Below, one piece after another: positions 55,631 through 64,000 of a stretch of 64,000 nt of DNA. Numbering within the stretch: the first letter of the stretch is position 1; each line of letters begins with the position of its first letter. The stretch spans positions 36,102-100,101 of the forward strand of contig JAFUYQ010000015.1 of assembly GCA_017470485.1 (NCBI GenBank), written 5' to 3'. The translations under genes and the position numbers were made by a program. The notes under the pieces are model-generated. The model made no database searches, was not told the DNA's origin, and saw only the letters and a program-made list of their open reading frames with translations. The stretch is from Synergistaceae bacterium (GTDB taxonomy: Bacteria > Synergistota > Synergistia > Synergistales > Aminobacteriaceae).

Positions 55631-56836
55631 TTGTGTGTACTTCTCGCGTATGAGGCACCTGCCGACAGCATGATAGTAAGATTAAGCACAGCTTTCAGCA
55701 GTGATGATGTTCTCGAAATTCATATACTCTTCCATGAACTAATCACTGACGCATTCGCAAACAATTACGCTTCGGGAAATATATGGCAGAATTACTTGAC
55801 ACATTTCATACTCAGCAATGAAAATTTCTTCTCGTTAGCCTGCGAACGTCATGACCCCCCTCAGGGTTCATTAAGGGACATAGCACTTCACGATTTTGAG
55901 GTTTTCATGAGATTGTTCTGTCTCGATAACGAACACATGCACTACATAGATAATTTTGAGGGCGAGGCAGGTCAAAATTCGCCGGTCTGCGAAATCAGCA
56001 AGGCAATCGCAGAATCTCATTCATCACGGAAAATCTATGACATCGTTACTAACTGGTACAAGCGTCATGGAACAGGAATATTCGCAACTAACAAGGCTTT
56101 CAGGTATAGCGGCGGAAAAATTATCCCCCTTCCCGATGAGAACGTAGGGGACATAAGACTTGATGACCTTGTGGGATATGAGGCTCAGAAGTCGGAGCTA
56201 AGAGCGAACACTGAGGCTTTTATCGCCGGAAGACCGGCTAATAACGTTCTTCTTTACGGGGACGGCGGAACAGGTAAATCAACGAGCGTTAAGGCACTTT
56301 TGAACGAGTACGCAGACGAAGGGCTTAGAGTTATTGAGATCTACAAGCACCAGTTCAGGGATATTCAGAAGATAACGGACGGATTGAGAAAGAGGAATTA
56401 CAAGTTCATAATTTTCATTGACGATTTATCATTTGAGGAGAACGAGAGCGAATACAAGTACCTCAAGGCAATAATCGAGGGAGGTATTCAGACGAGGCCG
56501 GACAACGTTCTCATCTACGCGACATCAAACAGAAGGCACATCGTCCGCGAAATCTGGAAGGACAGGGACGACATGGAGCATAACGGGGACATTCACCATT
56601 CTGATACGGTCGAGGAAAAATTATCGCTTGCCTCAAGATTCGGGATTGCCCTGAACTATTCGAGTCCGCAAAGAAAGATTTATCATGAAATCGTCAGGAC
56701 ACTGGCAGGAAAATCAGGGCTTGAGATTGATGACGATGAATTGATTTCGGGTGCTGACAGGTGGGAGATAAGACACGGAGGCATGACCGGCAGAGCCGCA
56801 AGGCAGTATGTCGATTATCTCTTAGGGCGAAAGTGA
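55631..56836 (+). CDS. DUF815-type AAA ATPase
   Basis: 401 residues. TTG start ten bases after AGGGAGG. The N-terminal 180 residues are a helical region. The ATPase follows with Walker A YGDGGTGKSTSVK (near 215), Walker B FIIFIDDLSFEENES, sensor IYATSNRRHIVRE and a C-terminal lid (GGMTGRAARQYVDYLL). This matches the DUF815 family of predicted P-loop ATPases of unknown role. Catalytic residues are intact. A membrane protein follows 24 bases later. Confidence 0.88.
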   Translation: MCVLLAYEAPADSMIVRLSTAFSSDDVLEIHILFHELITDAFANNYASGNIWQNYLTHFILSNENFFSLACERHDPPQGSLRDIALHDFEVFMRLFCLDNEHMHYIDNFEGEAGQNSPVCEISKAIAESHSSRKIYDIVTNWYKRHGTGIFATNKAFRYSGGKIIPLPDENVGDIRLDDLVGYEAQKSELRANTEAFIAGRPANNVLLYGDGGTGKSTSVKALLNEYADEGLRVIEIYKHQFRDIQKITDGLRKRNYKFIIFIDDLSFEENESEYKYLKAIIEGGIQTRPDNVLIYATSNRRHIVREIWKDRDDMEHNGDIHHSDTVEEKLSLASRFGIALNYSSPQRKIYHEIVRTLAGKSGLEIDDDELISGADRWEIRHGGMTGRAARQYVDYLLGRK

Positions 56837-56860
56837 AATAAAAGAAGGAGTTGTGTTTCA

Positions 56861-57496
56861 ATGAGAAAACCCGTAAACATTCAGGCGATAAAGTTCAGCA
56901 TGAAGCATAGTATCGCCATAAGTATTGTCCAGTCAGTCCTCTCCTCAATACTCATTGCCGGGTACGGTCTCCTCCGAAGCGGCGAACTTGGTGTTAAGAC
57001 ATCGCTGTTCATACTTCCGGCAGTAACGGCAGTTATCGGAGCGGCAGCGGCGAAAAAGCACAGCAAATTAGCGGCCTATATCATGCTGATTTCAGCGGTC
57101 ATTACATTGATTATCAGGCTCACCGCAGACCCTTCGATGTTCATCAGCATAATATGCCTCCTGTATGCCGTAGCATCAGCGGATTTCTTCCGCAAGTTCA
57201 CAATCGAGGCTCCTGACGCTGAGATTGAAGACCTGCTCGAAGGCTCTGAACTCATGAACAAGCAAGACCAATGGCTCAAAAGTCTTGACGCTTTCATCAA
57301 ACGTTACGGGCTTATCGCTTACTACGGGTATCAGGCACTCGTTATGCCGTGCATATTCCTTAGTCTGGCGTGGCTTTTCGCTCCTGAGGGACTCATTTAC
57401 GGGCACTCAAGAGAATTTTGGGCTTTGTCAGCTGCTTGGGGGCTTGCAGCTGTCTGCGGTTTCTTCGCCGAAATGTTCAGAAGGAGGGAGTCTTAA
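56861..57496 (+). CDS. Multi-pass membrane protein of unknown function
   Basis: 211 residues with about five to six hydrophobic helices: two N-terminal, two central and two C-terminal, separated by a charged loop (EAPDAEIEDLLEGSELMNKQ). No family is recognised. Preceded by AAGGAG. It probably shares a transcript with the DUF815 ATPase. Confidence 0.72.
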   Translation: MRKPVNIQAIKFSMKHSIAISIVQSVLSSILIAGYGLLRSGELGVKTSLFILPAVTAVIGAAAAKKHSKLAAYIMLISAVITLIIRLTADPSMFISIICLLYAVASADFFRKFTIEAPDAEIEDLLEGSELMNKQDQWLKSLDAFIKRYGLIAYYGYQALVMPCIFLSLAWLFAPEGLIYGHSREFWALSAAWGLAAVCGFFAEMFRRRES

Positions 57497-57546
57497 AAAC
57501 TCTGCCGGCTCTGCTTTATAGAAGTTTATATCACAATCAGTTAGTA

Positions 57547-57552
57547 TATAAT
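57547..57552 (+). promoter_or_regulatory. -10 element of gatCAB
   Basis: TATAAT about 50 bases before the gatC start. A weak -35-like GTTTAT lies 17 bases upstream. Confidence 0.4.
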
Positions 57553-57601
57553 TACGCTTGGAATTAATCCGCACTTCATCACAAAAAGGAGAATCTCACA
57601 C

Positions 57602-57892
57602 GTGAAACTTACCAGCGAAGAAGTCAACGAGATAGCATTAGAATCGCGCCTGCTCCTTAATGAACAGGAATTAGCCTCTGCTGTCCGTTACATTAACAAC
57701 TTCCTTGACGCTCTCGACTGCTTCAAGGAGTTAGACCTTAAAGACGTTGAACCGTTCAGTTTTGCGGAGGCAATCGAATGCCCCCTCCGCGATGATGTTG
57801 TAACCCCGTTCCCCTACACCGAAGCCATACTCCATGAGAGCGAACACGTAGACGGCTCATATTTCAAAGTACCGCGCATAATGGAGGAGTAA
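57602..57892 (+). CDS. gatC: Glu-tRNA(Gln)/Asp-tRNA(Asn) amidotransferase subunit C
   Basis: 96 residues, the usual GatC size. It stabilises the GatA-GatB complex. Typical text: the EVNEIALESRLLLNEQE start and the RDDVVTPFPYTEAIL end. GTG start after AAGGAG. gatA follows six bases later. Confidence 0.93.
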   Translation: MKLTSEEVNEIALESRLLLNEQELASAVRYINNFLDALDCFKELDLKDVEPFSFAEAIECPLRDDVVTPFPYTEAILHESEHVDGSYFKVPRIMEE

Positions 57893-57898
57893 CTCAAA

Positions 57899-59368
57899 AT
57901 GGAACTTTACGAACTGAATCTATACATGCTCACTGAAGGACTCAAAGCTAAGAAATTTTCAGCCTCAGAAATTTTCGAGTCCTGCAAAAATCGAATCGAC
58001 AAGTGCGAGGATAATATCCGCGCGTTAATCACACGAACTGACAGCACCCCCCAGACTTCCGAAAATCCTGAGGGCGTTTTAGGCGGTATCCCGACAATTC
58101 TGAAAGACAACTTATGCACCAGAGGCATTCGCACAACAGCGGCAAGCAAAATTCTCGGCGACTGGAAGCCCCCTTATGACGCTACGGCGTGGAAGCTCCT
58201 CAGAGAATCGGGAGCTGTACTCATGGGCAAGGCCAACATGGACGAGTTCGCAATGGGCAATACCTGCGGTAACTCAGCGTTCGGGCCGACTCATAACCCT
58301 AATGACATCTCAAGAGTTCCCGGCGGTTCATCGGGCGGAAGCGCGGCTGCCGTGAGCGCAGGTTACGTACCGTTCTCGCTTGGCAGCGACACAGGCGGCT
58401 CAATCCGTCAGCCTGCCTCATTCTGCGGTGTCTACGGCCTCAAGCCCACTTATGGAATGGTCAGCCGTTACGGCTTAATTTCCTACGGCTCATCATTAGA
58501 CCAGATAGGCCCGTTCGCGAGGACAGTAAGGGATTTGCAGTTAGTTATGTCAGTAATTTCCGGCCATGACCCTATGGACTCATCAAGTTTCAGGGACAAG
58601 GCACATGATTTCACTCACCGCGAAGACGTAAGCCTCAAAGGAAAGCGCGTTGCGGTCGTCAAAGAATTTCAGGGCTTCGGCCTCGACGCTCCAATATCAG
58701 AGGCAATGAAGAGGACTCTCAAAGTTCTTGAGGACGAGGGAGCTATCATCACCGAAGTATCGCTTCCTGTCGTATCGAAGTATGCGGTAGCCTGTTACTA
58801 CGCGCTTGCGATGTCGGAGGCTCATACGAATCTCGAACGCTATGACGGCGTAAGACTCGGTTACACTGTGAAGGACGCTACGGGAATTAAAGAGATGTTC
58901 GAGCGCGTAAGGTCATACGGTTTCGGAGCGGAGGTAAAAGCAAGAATCATAGCCGGAACATGCCTGACCGAGCCGACAAGGTGCGAGGAGTATTACGTAG
59001 CCGCCACTAAGGTAAGGACGCTTATAGCTCAGGAATTTTCGAGGGCATTCGGTGAGACTGATTACATTATTCAGCCTGTAACGCCGTCATTGCCCGGAAA
59101 AATCGGCGAGGCTGACGATGACGCAATGAAGGGTTATGAAACCGACCTTTACACGCTCCCTGTTAATCTTGCAGGACTGCCGGGACTTTCATTCTTCACC
59201 GGTTACGCCGGCAATCTTCCTGTGGGGCTTCAGTTAATCGGCAGAAGGTGGAGCGATTCTGAATTACTCGACGCAGGAATAATTCTTGAACGTCATTTGG
59301 GCAGTCCTAAAATTGCTGACGGAGGCCAAGCAACAGCTAGAAAGAAGTTATATCTTGAAGAAAGGTAG
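57899..59368 (+). CDS. gatA: Glu-tRNA(Gln)/Asp-tRNA(Asn) amidotransferase subunit A
   Basis: 489 residues, an amidase-signature enzyme that frees ammonia from glutamine. The Ser-cisSer-Lys triad is intact: Lys in PTILKDNLCT, the Ser residues in PGGSSGGSAAAVS and GSDTGGSIRQPASFCG. The GGAGGAG site lies in the end of gatC. The amidotransferase makes Gln-tRNA or Asn-tRNA by transamidation in organisms lacking the direct synthetase. Confidence 0.96.
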   Translation: MELYELNLYMLTEGLKAKKFSASEIFESCKNRIDKCEDNIRALITRTDSTPQTSENPEGVLGGIPTILKDNLCTRGIRTTAASKILGDWKPPYDATAWKLLRESGAVLMGKANMDEFAMGNTCGNSAFGPTHNPNDISRVPGGSSGGSAAAVSAGYVPFSLGSDTGGSIRQPASFCGVYGLKPTYGMVSRYGLISYGSSLDQIGPFARTVRDLQLVMSVISGHDPMDSSSFRDKAHDFTHREDVSLKGKRVAVVKEFQGFGLDAPISEAMKRTLKVLEDEGAIITEVSLPVVSKYAVACYYALAMSEAHTNLERYDGVRLGYTVKDATGIKEMFERVRSYGFGAEVKARIIAGTCLTEPTRCEEYYVAATKVRTLIAQEFSRAFGETDYIIQPVTPSLPGKIGEADDDAMKGYETDLYTLPVNLAGLPGLSFFTGYAGNLPVGLQLIGRRWSDSELLDAGIILERHLGSPKIADGGQATARKKLYLEER

Positions 59369-59375
59369 GTGAAAA

Positions 59376-59613
59376 CCGTTACAGAGATTTAGGTAAATCA
59401 GCTTGTGCTTATAACTTGTATATTGGCTAAAATGTTTCCAACTTCTGAAGCGAGAACCAAGCGGGAAGTTATATTTATACCCGTACGTTAGCGGGGAATA
59501 GAAGCCTCTGGAGCGTTATATTAAACGTGAGTAGCAGAGCATCGTGAAAGCGGACGCGATGAATGAGGAAGGGAGCATAAAAGTTGATAGCTTTTTATAA
59601 GTCTTCTGTAACG
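59376..59613 (+). ncRNA. Structured element with terminal inverted repeats, HEARO/omega-RNA-like candidate
   Basis: The gatA-gatB gap holds a structured, non-coding stretch. Ends are inverted repeats ACCGTTACAGA (59376-59386) and TCTGTAACGGT (59603-59613). Inside are hairpins GATTT-AGGT-AAATC, a longer AACTTC/GAAGTT arm, CCCG/CGGG, CTCTG/CAGAG enclosing CGTT/AACG, ATCGTG/CGCGAT and AAAAG/CTTTT. It has no open frame of note. The layout recalls stand-alone HEARO RNAs related to IscB omega RNA, but this is from memory and needs a covariance search. Confidence 0.5.
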
Positions 59614-59625
59614 GTGTGAAGTAGA

Positions 59626-61086
59626 ATGCCTGAATTAACATTTACGCCCGTAATCGGGATAGAGATACACATACGGTTAAAGAGCGACTCAAAACTTTTC
59701 TGTTCATGTTCAACTGACACGGACGCTCCGGCAAACACTAACATTTGCCCCGTCTGCATGGGCTTGCCGGGAACGCTTCCGAGACTGAATCACAGAGTCG
59801 TTGAACAGGGAATGCTTGCCGGTTTCGCGTTGAACTGCGGAATAAGGCCGAAATCATTATTCTTCAGGAAGTCGTATTTCTATCCTGACCTCCCCAAAGG
59901 ACATCAGGTGAGTCAATGCGACCTTCCTATAACGACATCAGGATACATTGAAGTTCATGACGCTGAAGGAAAATTAAAGAAGATTCGCGTTCATCATCTT
60001 CATCTTGAGGAGGACGTAGGGAGTCTTCATCACAGCGCGTCAGACGGGAGACTCGAAGGTGCTGACACGTCATACGTTGATTACAACAGGTCAGGTACTC
60101 CATTGGCCGAAATAGTCTCCGAACCTGATGTGTCATCATCGGCTGAGGCTGTCGAGTACGTCATGACACTCAGGAGACGGGTAATATATTCCGGCGCGTC
60201 AGAGGTTGAACTTGAGAAGGGCATGATGAGATTTGATGCTAACGTTTCGATGAAGTGTTCTGACGGTCGGTGGGGAAAGAAAGTCGAAGTCAAGAACATG
60301 AACTCGTTCAAGGCACTCGAAAGGGCGATTGAGTACGAGATAAAGCGTCAGAAGAAAATCATGCTTCAGGGCGGAGAAGTGAAGCAGGAGACAAGGCACT
60401 GGAATGACGCTAAAGGCGTTACGAGTGCGTCAAGGACGAAGGAATTTTACAGAAAGTTCATCGTTGAGCCTGATTTGCCTCCGCTGATAATTTCTCAGGA
60501 ATGGATTGACCGAGTTGCGGCAAGAATGCCCGAAATGCCCGATGTCAGAGCGAACAGGTACGTTAATGACTGGTCGATACCGCGCGAAGTAGCTGATGTT
60601 CTGACGGACGACAGGAATTTAGCGGATTACTTCGAGGCCTGCGTCAAGGCCGGTGCGAATCCTGTGAGGGCGGCGCACTGGGTCAGGACTGAGGTGCTGA
60701 GGGTTCTGAACGAGAACGGGCAGAAGATTTCTGACTTCAAGATGAAGCCGGAAGTCTTAGCCGGATTAGTAGCGAAGGTTGATGACGGAAAACTCTCAAC
60801 GACTCAGGGCAAGGAAGTATTTGACTACATGTGCGCGAACGGTTCAGGGATTGACGAAGCTGTAAAGGCTTTGGGAATAACTGAGGGCGGTGTTGCAGGC
60901 AATGCGCTTGCGGACATAGTAGCGTCAGTGATTTCGGCGAACCCCGATGTGCTTGACGAAATAAAATCCGGAAGGGACAAGAAAGGCAAAAAATTAAAAT
61001 TCCTTCAGGGTCTCGTTATGAAGGAGACAAAGGGTCAGGCTAAGCCTCAGGAAGTTGCGGAAGCCATTGCCGAAGCGGTGAAGTAA
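59626..61086 (+). CDS. gatB: Glu-tRNA(Gln)/Asp-tRNA(Asn) amidotransferase subunit B
   Basis: 486 residues, the tRNA-binding kinase subunit. IGIEIHIRLKSDSKLFCSC, NICPVCMGLPGTLP, KSYFYPDLPKGHQVSQ and MRFDANVSMK are diagnostic, and the C-terminal YqeY-like tail domain is present. Its own ribosome site is weak (GGTGTGAAG) and lies in the right end of the inserted structured element. A terminator follows. Confidence 0.96.
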   Translation: MPELTFTPVIGIEIHIRLKSDSKLFCSCSTDTDAPANTNICPVCMGLPGTLPRLNHRVVEQGMLAGFALNCGIRPKSLFFRKSYFYPDLPKGHQVSQCDLPITTSGYIEVHDAEGKLKKIRVHHLHLEEDVGSLHHSASDGRLEGADTSYVDYNRSGTPLAEIVSEPDVSSSAEAVEYVMTLRRRVIYSGASEVELEKGMMRFDANVSMKCSDGRWGKKVEVKNMNSFKALERAIEYEIKRQKKIMLQGGEVKQETRHWNDAKGVTSASRTKEFYRKFIVEPDLPPLIISQEWIDRVAARMPEMPDVRANRYVNDWSIPREVADVLTDDRNLADYFEACVKAGANPVRAAHWVRTEVLRVLNENGQKISDFKMKPEVLAGLVAKVDDGKLSTTQGKEVFDYMCANGSGIDEAVKALGITEGGVAGNALADIVASVISANPDVLDEIKSGRDKKGKKLKFLQGLVMKETKGQAKPQEVAEAIAEAVK

Positions 61087-61102
61087 GATAAGGAAGAATC
61101 AG

Positions 61103-61131
61103 TCCCCTGTGAAAAAGCAGGGGATTTTTTT
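61103..61131 (+). terminator. Terminator after gatB
   Basis: Stem TCCCCTG with CAGGGGA, loop TGAAAAAG, then seven T. The tRNA promoter begins at its end. Confidence 0.9.
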
Positions 61132-61132
61132 G

Positions 61133-61161
61133 TTGACAAGACTGAATTAGGGGAATAAAAT
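61133..61161 (+). promoter_or_regulatory. Promoter of tRNA-Ala
   Basis: TTGACA (61133-61138), a 17-base spacer, then TAAAAT (61156-61161). Near-consensus; the best promoter in the window. Confidence 0.85.
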
Positions 61162-61179
61162 ATTCCGAGTGTTTCAACT

Positions 61180-61252
61180 GGGGCTGTAGCGCAGTTGGGA
61201 GCGCGCGACATTCGCATTGTCGAGGCCGGGAGTTCGAATCTCCTCAGCTCCA
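61180..61252 (+). tRNA. tRNA-Ala (anticodon CGC)
   Basis: A 73-base cloverleaf. Acceptor GGGGCTG pairs with CAGCTCC (one G-T), discriminator A. Anticodon stem CGACA/TGTCG with loop TTCGCAT gives anticodon CGC (61213-61215), reading GCG. The T arm has GGGAG-TTCGAAT-CTCCT. CCA is not encoded. Confidence 0.95.
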
Positions 61253-61286
61253 TATAGATAGACTCCAAAAATTTCGAGTTTAGAAC

Positions 61287-61313
61287 AAAAACCGCAGGCA
61301 AGGCGGTTTTTTT
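61287..61313 (+). terminator. Terminator after tRNA-Ala
   Basis: AAAAACCGC pairs with GCGGTTTTT-type sequence around loop AGGCAAG, followed by T-rich sequence. It starts 35 bases after the tRNA. Confidence 0.85.
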
Positions 61314-61351
61314 GTATCTGCCGGTTCGTTCAGACCGCAGGAAGAAAAATT

Positions 61352-61393
61352 AAAACCGGGCTGGCAATTTTTAGATTGCTGACCCGGTTTTTT
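61352..61393 (-). terminator. Terminator of the VWA gene
   Basis: Stem AAAACCGGG with CCCGGTTTT, inner stem GGCAAT with ATTGCT, T-runs on both sides. On the minus strand it begins eight bases after the TAA at 61401-61403, not directly after the annotated TAG at 61500. Confidence 0.85.
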
Positions 61394-61499
61394 GTTGACG
61401 TTAAGCGACTTTGAGGTCTTTCGAGCCTGCACGGAAAATATGGACAGCCCCGATGTTCTGAGGCTGTTTAATATTGTAATCCTGTTGAGCTTGCTGTAG

Positions 61500-63920
61500 C
61501 TATCTAGGGAGTTTGTCAGAGAGATTCATACCACATTTTTCCGCAACATCATACACAGTCTGTATTGCTGTTTCGTATTCCCTTTTGATGACTTCATCTG
61601 TCCTTCCCGTGAAAGCCTGTGCAATAAGACGACCTACCCACTCAACAAGCTTTCCGCTTTGTACAAGACTTCTTACGGAGTCCAAGCCAACTATCCTCGC
61701 CTGCGCAAGTTGTACCGCATATTTCCCGGCCTCGCCGCTGTCTGTGGTTTCCTTGATGGACTCAAAATATCCTGCCACCATAGTTACACCCTTGTTGAAG
61801 AGAGTTCTGCTCCCATCAGCAATGGAGTAGTATATTTCCGCTTCGATCATAGTACGGGCCTGCAAGGCTACACCAGTTAACTCTATGCTCGTCTTTGCGG
61901 CGTTGTACACGAAGTTGACCTGCTTGACTACCGGGAAGAATATTCCAGTAACGTCGATTATAGCTTGGAAGACTCCCGCGTTAATCTGCTTGTTGATGGC
62001 CGCCTTAACCTTGCTGTCGAACTTGTCCCAGTCAGGTTCTCCTCCCGCATCGAACATTTCCGCAATCTCTCTTGCGCCGTTCCTGACGTAATCAGGGAAA
62101 CTGGCGTTATTCTCGATGTGTCTGAGAAGGTCAAGATACTTTTGATACTCAGCGTAATTTGCAGCTATCTTGCCGTAAGTGTTGGAGACACTCAGACATT
62201 CAGCAACCGTATTTGCCGCTGTGAGGCCAACGGTTATTGTACCTGAGAATATCTTTCCGCCTTTTGACCCTCTGATGTCATGCAGTTTCTTGAGAAAATC
62301 CCACTTACAGGGAAGCTCGATCTTGTTGAAAGCCGCAAGGGTCTGAACTCCCGTGCTGAAGAACGCAAACGCTCCTGACGCATGGTTGAAGGCTTGAGTC
62401 CACCACTGACTCCCATTCTCCGCTTTCTCAAAGTCTTTCATAAGCTTAGAGAGGGAATTAACCGAACTCTGAATATTGGAGAATTCGTAACGTAAAGCAC
62501 TTACCTCTGCTTTCTGCCTAGCGTAAGGTATATTGTTCTTTGCCTTTTCAAACCACATTTGATTGAGGCGGTCAACATCTTTTTTCTTGATGTCAAGCAT
62601 TTTTGCCATTGTTTTATCAGCCTCATCTCTCATGGTCTTTGCTCGTTCCTTAGCCTGTCCTGAAGCCGTGAATTTTTCGTCCCCAACATCATCGCAGAAA
62701 TCAATCACGTCCTTTATCATTTTGATGAAGCTTGATGTCAGATGAATTCCATCGATTATGTTCTGATTTTGGATCATTTTGTCCGCAACTTCCGCGTCAC
62801 GTGAGAGGATTTCCGTTGTTGTGGAATACTTGTAGAAATAGTCGATGAACGCTTCTCTTGAACTTTTCTGTTGATCACCAGCAAAGACCTTAACAAAATT
62901 CTCCATGAGGTTCACGAAGAAGTTGTCATTACCAGGAAGTGAGTAATTTCTGTACTCTATAGGATATATTGAATCCTTCCTGAGCAGGTCGAAATCACTT
63001 GGAAGCATCGTGTACTTCAGTGGTGAAGTCCCCATTTCCATTACTTCCTGATAATCGCTGTAGCCGTCAAGGTCAGTATCTATGAGCGTAGGATTGCTCA
63101 TCATGTGTACATAGGGTGTACCGTAAGCGTCGACACTCACTATTATTTCCTCGTTGTTTTTGAGGCCGTCATTGTCCCAGTCGTCGCTGATGTTGTTGAT
63201 CAGCCCAGCGAAAAGCGCGATGCCGTCAACTGTTAGCCTGCCGTCATTGAGCATGTCCGTATAGTAGTCCGAGATACCGTTATTGTTGCTGTCGGTTCTC
63301 ATGGCTTCGGCTTCCTTCTCGATTTTTTTGTAGACTTCCTCAAGGTCTAGCATGTCGCCTGTCCCTGTGCTTGTCGCGGCGTAATACGCTCCTCCTGTAC
63401 CTGACGCTATGCGCTTGAGGGTTGAGGCGTTTGCCGTGCCTGTGCCTATCGTGTAGACTATTACGCCGTTTTGCGATGCCCTGTCTATAAGATCTGAGTA
63501 CGAATAAGGAGAACTCACTGTATCGTTGCCATCTGTCAAGAAAATTATGTACTTGAACTCAGCTGATGATTTGTCAGTAAGCTCCAGAGCGTCATGTAGT
63601 CCGTTTGCACCGTTGGTCCATAAACCATTGTAGGCGATTCCGTCAAGATTCGCGATAATGTCGGGGCTTTGTTCTACAGGAGTGAGTCCAAGTACAGTTT
63701 CTGACGTTGTAGCGAACTTGACGATGCCTGCTTTGTCTCTACCTTCTCTGAGCTTGGCGACAAAATTTTTGGGTAACTCAACCGCAAGCCTGTTTGGGTC
63801 TGTATTCTTCATGCTGACAGAGTAATCAATAACAAAAACAACGTCAAGGTTGCCATTGCCATTATAGCAAATTCCATAATTATGAAGAATAACCACAATG
63901 TCTGAACCAGCCCACTGCAT
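61500..63920 (-). CDS. Von Willebrand A protein with calcium-binding repeats
   Basis: 806 residues. The VWA domain (about 25-205) has the MIDAS motif VIDYSVSM and FLTDGND. Then come thrombospondin-type-3-like calcium repeats (DSNNNGISDYY, DWDNDGLKNNEE, DTDLDGYSDYQE). The C-terminal 500 residues are mainly helical with small hydrophobic segments. No signal peptide follows ATG 63920, which is odd for this architecture. The frame just upstream is a different coding-like one, hinting at a frameshift. The stop is TAG, with 32 more sense codons before the next TAA. Confidence 0.8.
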   Translation of the reverse strand: MQWAGSDIVVILHNYGICYNGNGNLDVVFVIDYSVSMKNTDPNRLAVELPKNFVAKLREGRDKAGIVKFATTSETVLGLTPVEQSPDIIANLDGIAYNGLWTNGANGLHDALELTDKSSAEFKYIIFLTDGNDTVSSPYSYSDLIDRASQNGVIVYTIGTGTANASTLKRIASGTGGAYYAATSTGTGDMLDLEEVYKKIEKEAEAMRTDSNNNGISDYYTDMLNDGRLTVDGIALFAGLINNISDDWDNDGLKNNEEIIVSVDAYGTPYVHMMSNPTLIDTDLDGYSDYQEVMEMGTSPLKYTMLPSDFDLLRKDSIYPIEYRNYSLPGNDNFFVNLMENFVKVFAGDQQKSSREAFIDYFYKYSTTTEILSRDAEVADKMIQNQNIIDGIHLTSSFIKMIKDVIDFCDDVGDEKFTASGQAKERAKTMRDEADKTMAKMLDIKKKDVDRLNQMWFEKAKNNIPYARQKAEVSALRYEFSNIQSSVNSLSKLMKDFEKAENGSQWWTQAFNHASGAFAFFSTGVQTLAAFNKIELPCKWDFLKKLHDIRGSKGGKIFSGTITVGLTAANTVAECLSVSNTYGKIAANYAEYQKYLDLLRHIENNASFPDYVRNGAREIAEMFDAGGEPDWDKFDSKVKAAINKQINAGVFQAIIDVTGIFFPVVKQVNFVYNAAKTSIELTGVALQARTMIEAEIYYSIADGSRTLFNKGVTMVAGYFESIKETTDSGEAGKYAVQLAQARIVGLDSVRSLVQSGKLVEWVGRLIAQAFTGRTDEVIKREYETAIQTVYDVAEKCGMNLSDKLPR

Positions 63921-64000
63921 CCAATCGTTTTAGCTTACTCAGACTTTCTCCCACTGCCTTTTCTAGCTCCTCAATTTTTGTTTTCGGTATCTTTCGAACA
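63880..64000 (-). CDS. Partial C-terminus of an upstream gene (or 5' part of the VWA gene)
   Basis: A reading frame enters from the right edge and ends with TAA at 63880-63882. Its visible 39 residues include KTKIEELEKAVGESLSKLKR, a good amphipathic coiled coil. It overlaps the first 41 bases of the VWA frame. It may be a separate gene, or the missing N-terminal part of the VWA protein displaced by a frameshift. Confidence 0.4.
   Translation of the reverse strand, partial: VRKIPKTKIEELEKAVGESLSKLKRLDAVGWFRHCGYSS

Noticed and set aside
61047..61301. Minus-strand frame across tRNA-Ala
   Set aside because: It overlaps a clear tRNA, its promoter and the gatB terminator, so it cannot be a gene.

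Overview
The window is bacterial chromosome, most likely from the phylum Synergistota (Synergistetes). The main clue is two large secreted proteins (38144-41017 and 41824-44586) that end in a Gly/Ser-rich GGGCNSG-type or GGGGCNSSG-type motif, one hydrophobic segment and a basic tail. This is the Synerg-CTERM sorting signal known from this phylum. Non-ATG starts behind strong Shine-Dalgarno (SD) sites are common, and several promoters have an extended -10 (TGnTATAAT).

Layout, left to right. 1-1496 is the start of an S9 prolyl-oligopeptidase-type peptidase (minus). 1615-2799 is folP. 2926-7559 is an accessory cassette: an antitoxin-like small protein, a coiled-coil protein, a 75-aa protein, a Ycf46-like AAA ATPase and a protein with a PD-(D/E)XK-like nuclease centre followed by glycine-zipper membrane segments. 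7671-11573 is gyrA-psd-pssA. 11622-23826 is one long minus-strand gene train: yhaM-like exonuclease, rluA-type synthase, yibE/F-like, ppx/gppA-like, unknown, ftsE, ftsX, two M23 envelope proteins, ctpA, purA, rimI, unknown. A tnpB-only IS200/IS605-type element (about 23868-25250) sits between this train and the plus-strand group dcd, nadK, recN, serine hydrolase, CatA-like and GNAT acetyltransferases, two poorly characterised proteins and a Xaa-Pro aminopeptidase.

34078-34557 is a prolyl-tRNA deacylase-like gene (minus). lysS and ligA follow, then Synerg-CTERM protein 1, nnrE, Synerg-CTERM protein 2, a Sel1-type secreted protein and a DUF1622 membrane protein. 46885-48889 holds a tannase-like esterase and a periplasmic thioredoxin-like protein (minus). 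48997-54153 is a cluster of envelope proteins of mostly unknown function. 54373-55364 is a compact module of two translationally overlapping mini-ORFs and three small secreted proteins, the clearest glycine zipper being in the second. A DUF815 ATPase and a membrane protein follow. 57602-61086 is gatC-gatA-gatB, interrupted between gatA and gatB by a 230-base structured element with terminal inverted repeats. Then come tRNA-Ala(CGC) and, on the minus strand to the right edge, a large von Willebrand A protein with calcium-binding repeats.

How the genes work together: the housekeeping part covers topology and repair (gyrA, recN, ligA), phosphatidylethanolamine synthesis (pssA, psd), cell division and wall remodelling (ftsEX, M23 proteins, ctpA), nucleotide metabolism (purA, dcd, nadK, nnrE) and translation (lysS, gatCAB, prolyl-tRNA deacylase, tRNA-Ala). 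The parts most likely to hold undescribed biology are the AAA/nuclease cassette (2926-7559), the small secreted protein module (54205-55364) and the structured element in gatAB (59376-59613). All function calls come from reading motifs; no database search was run.
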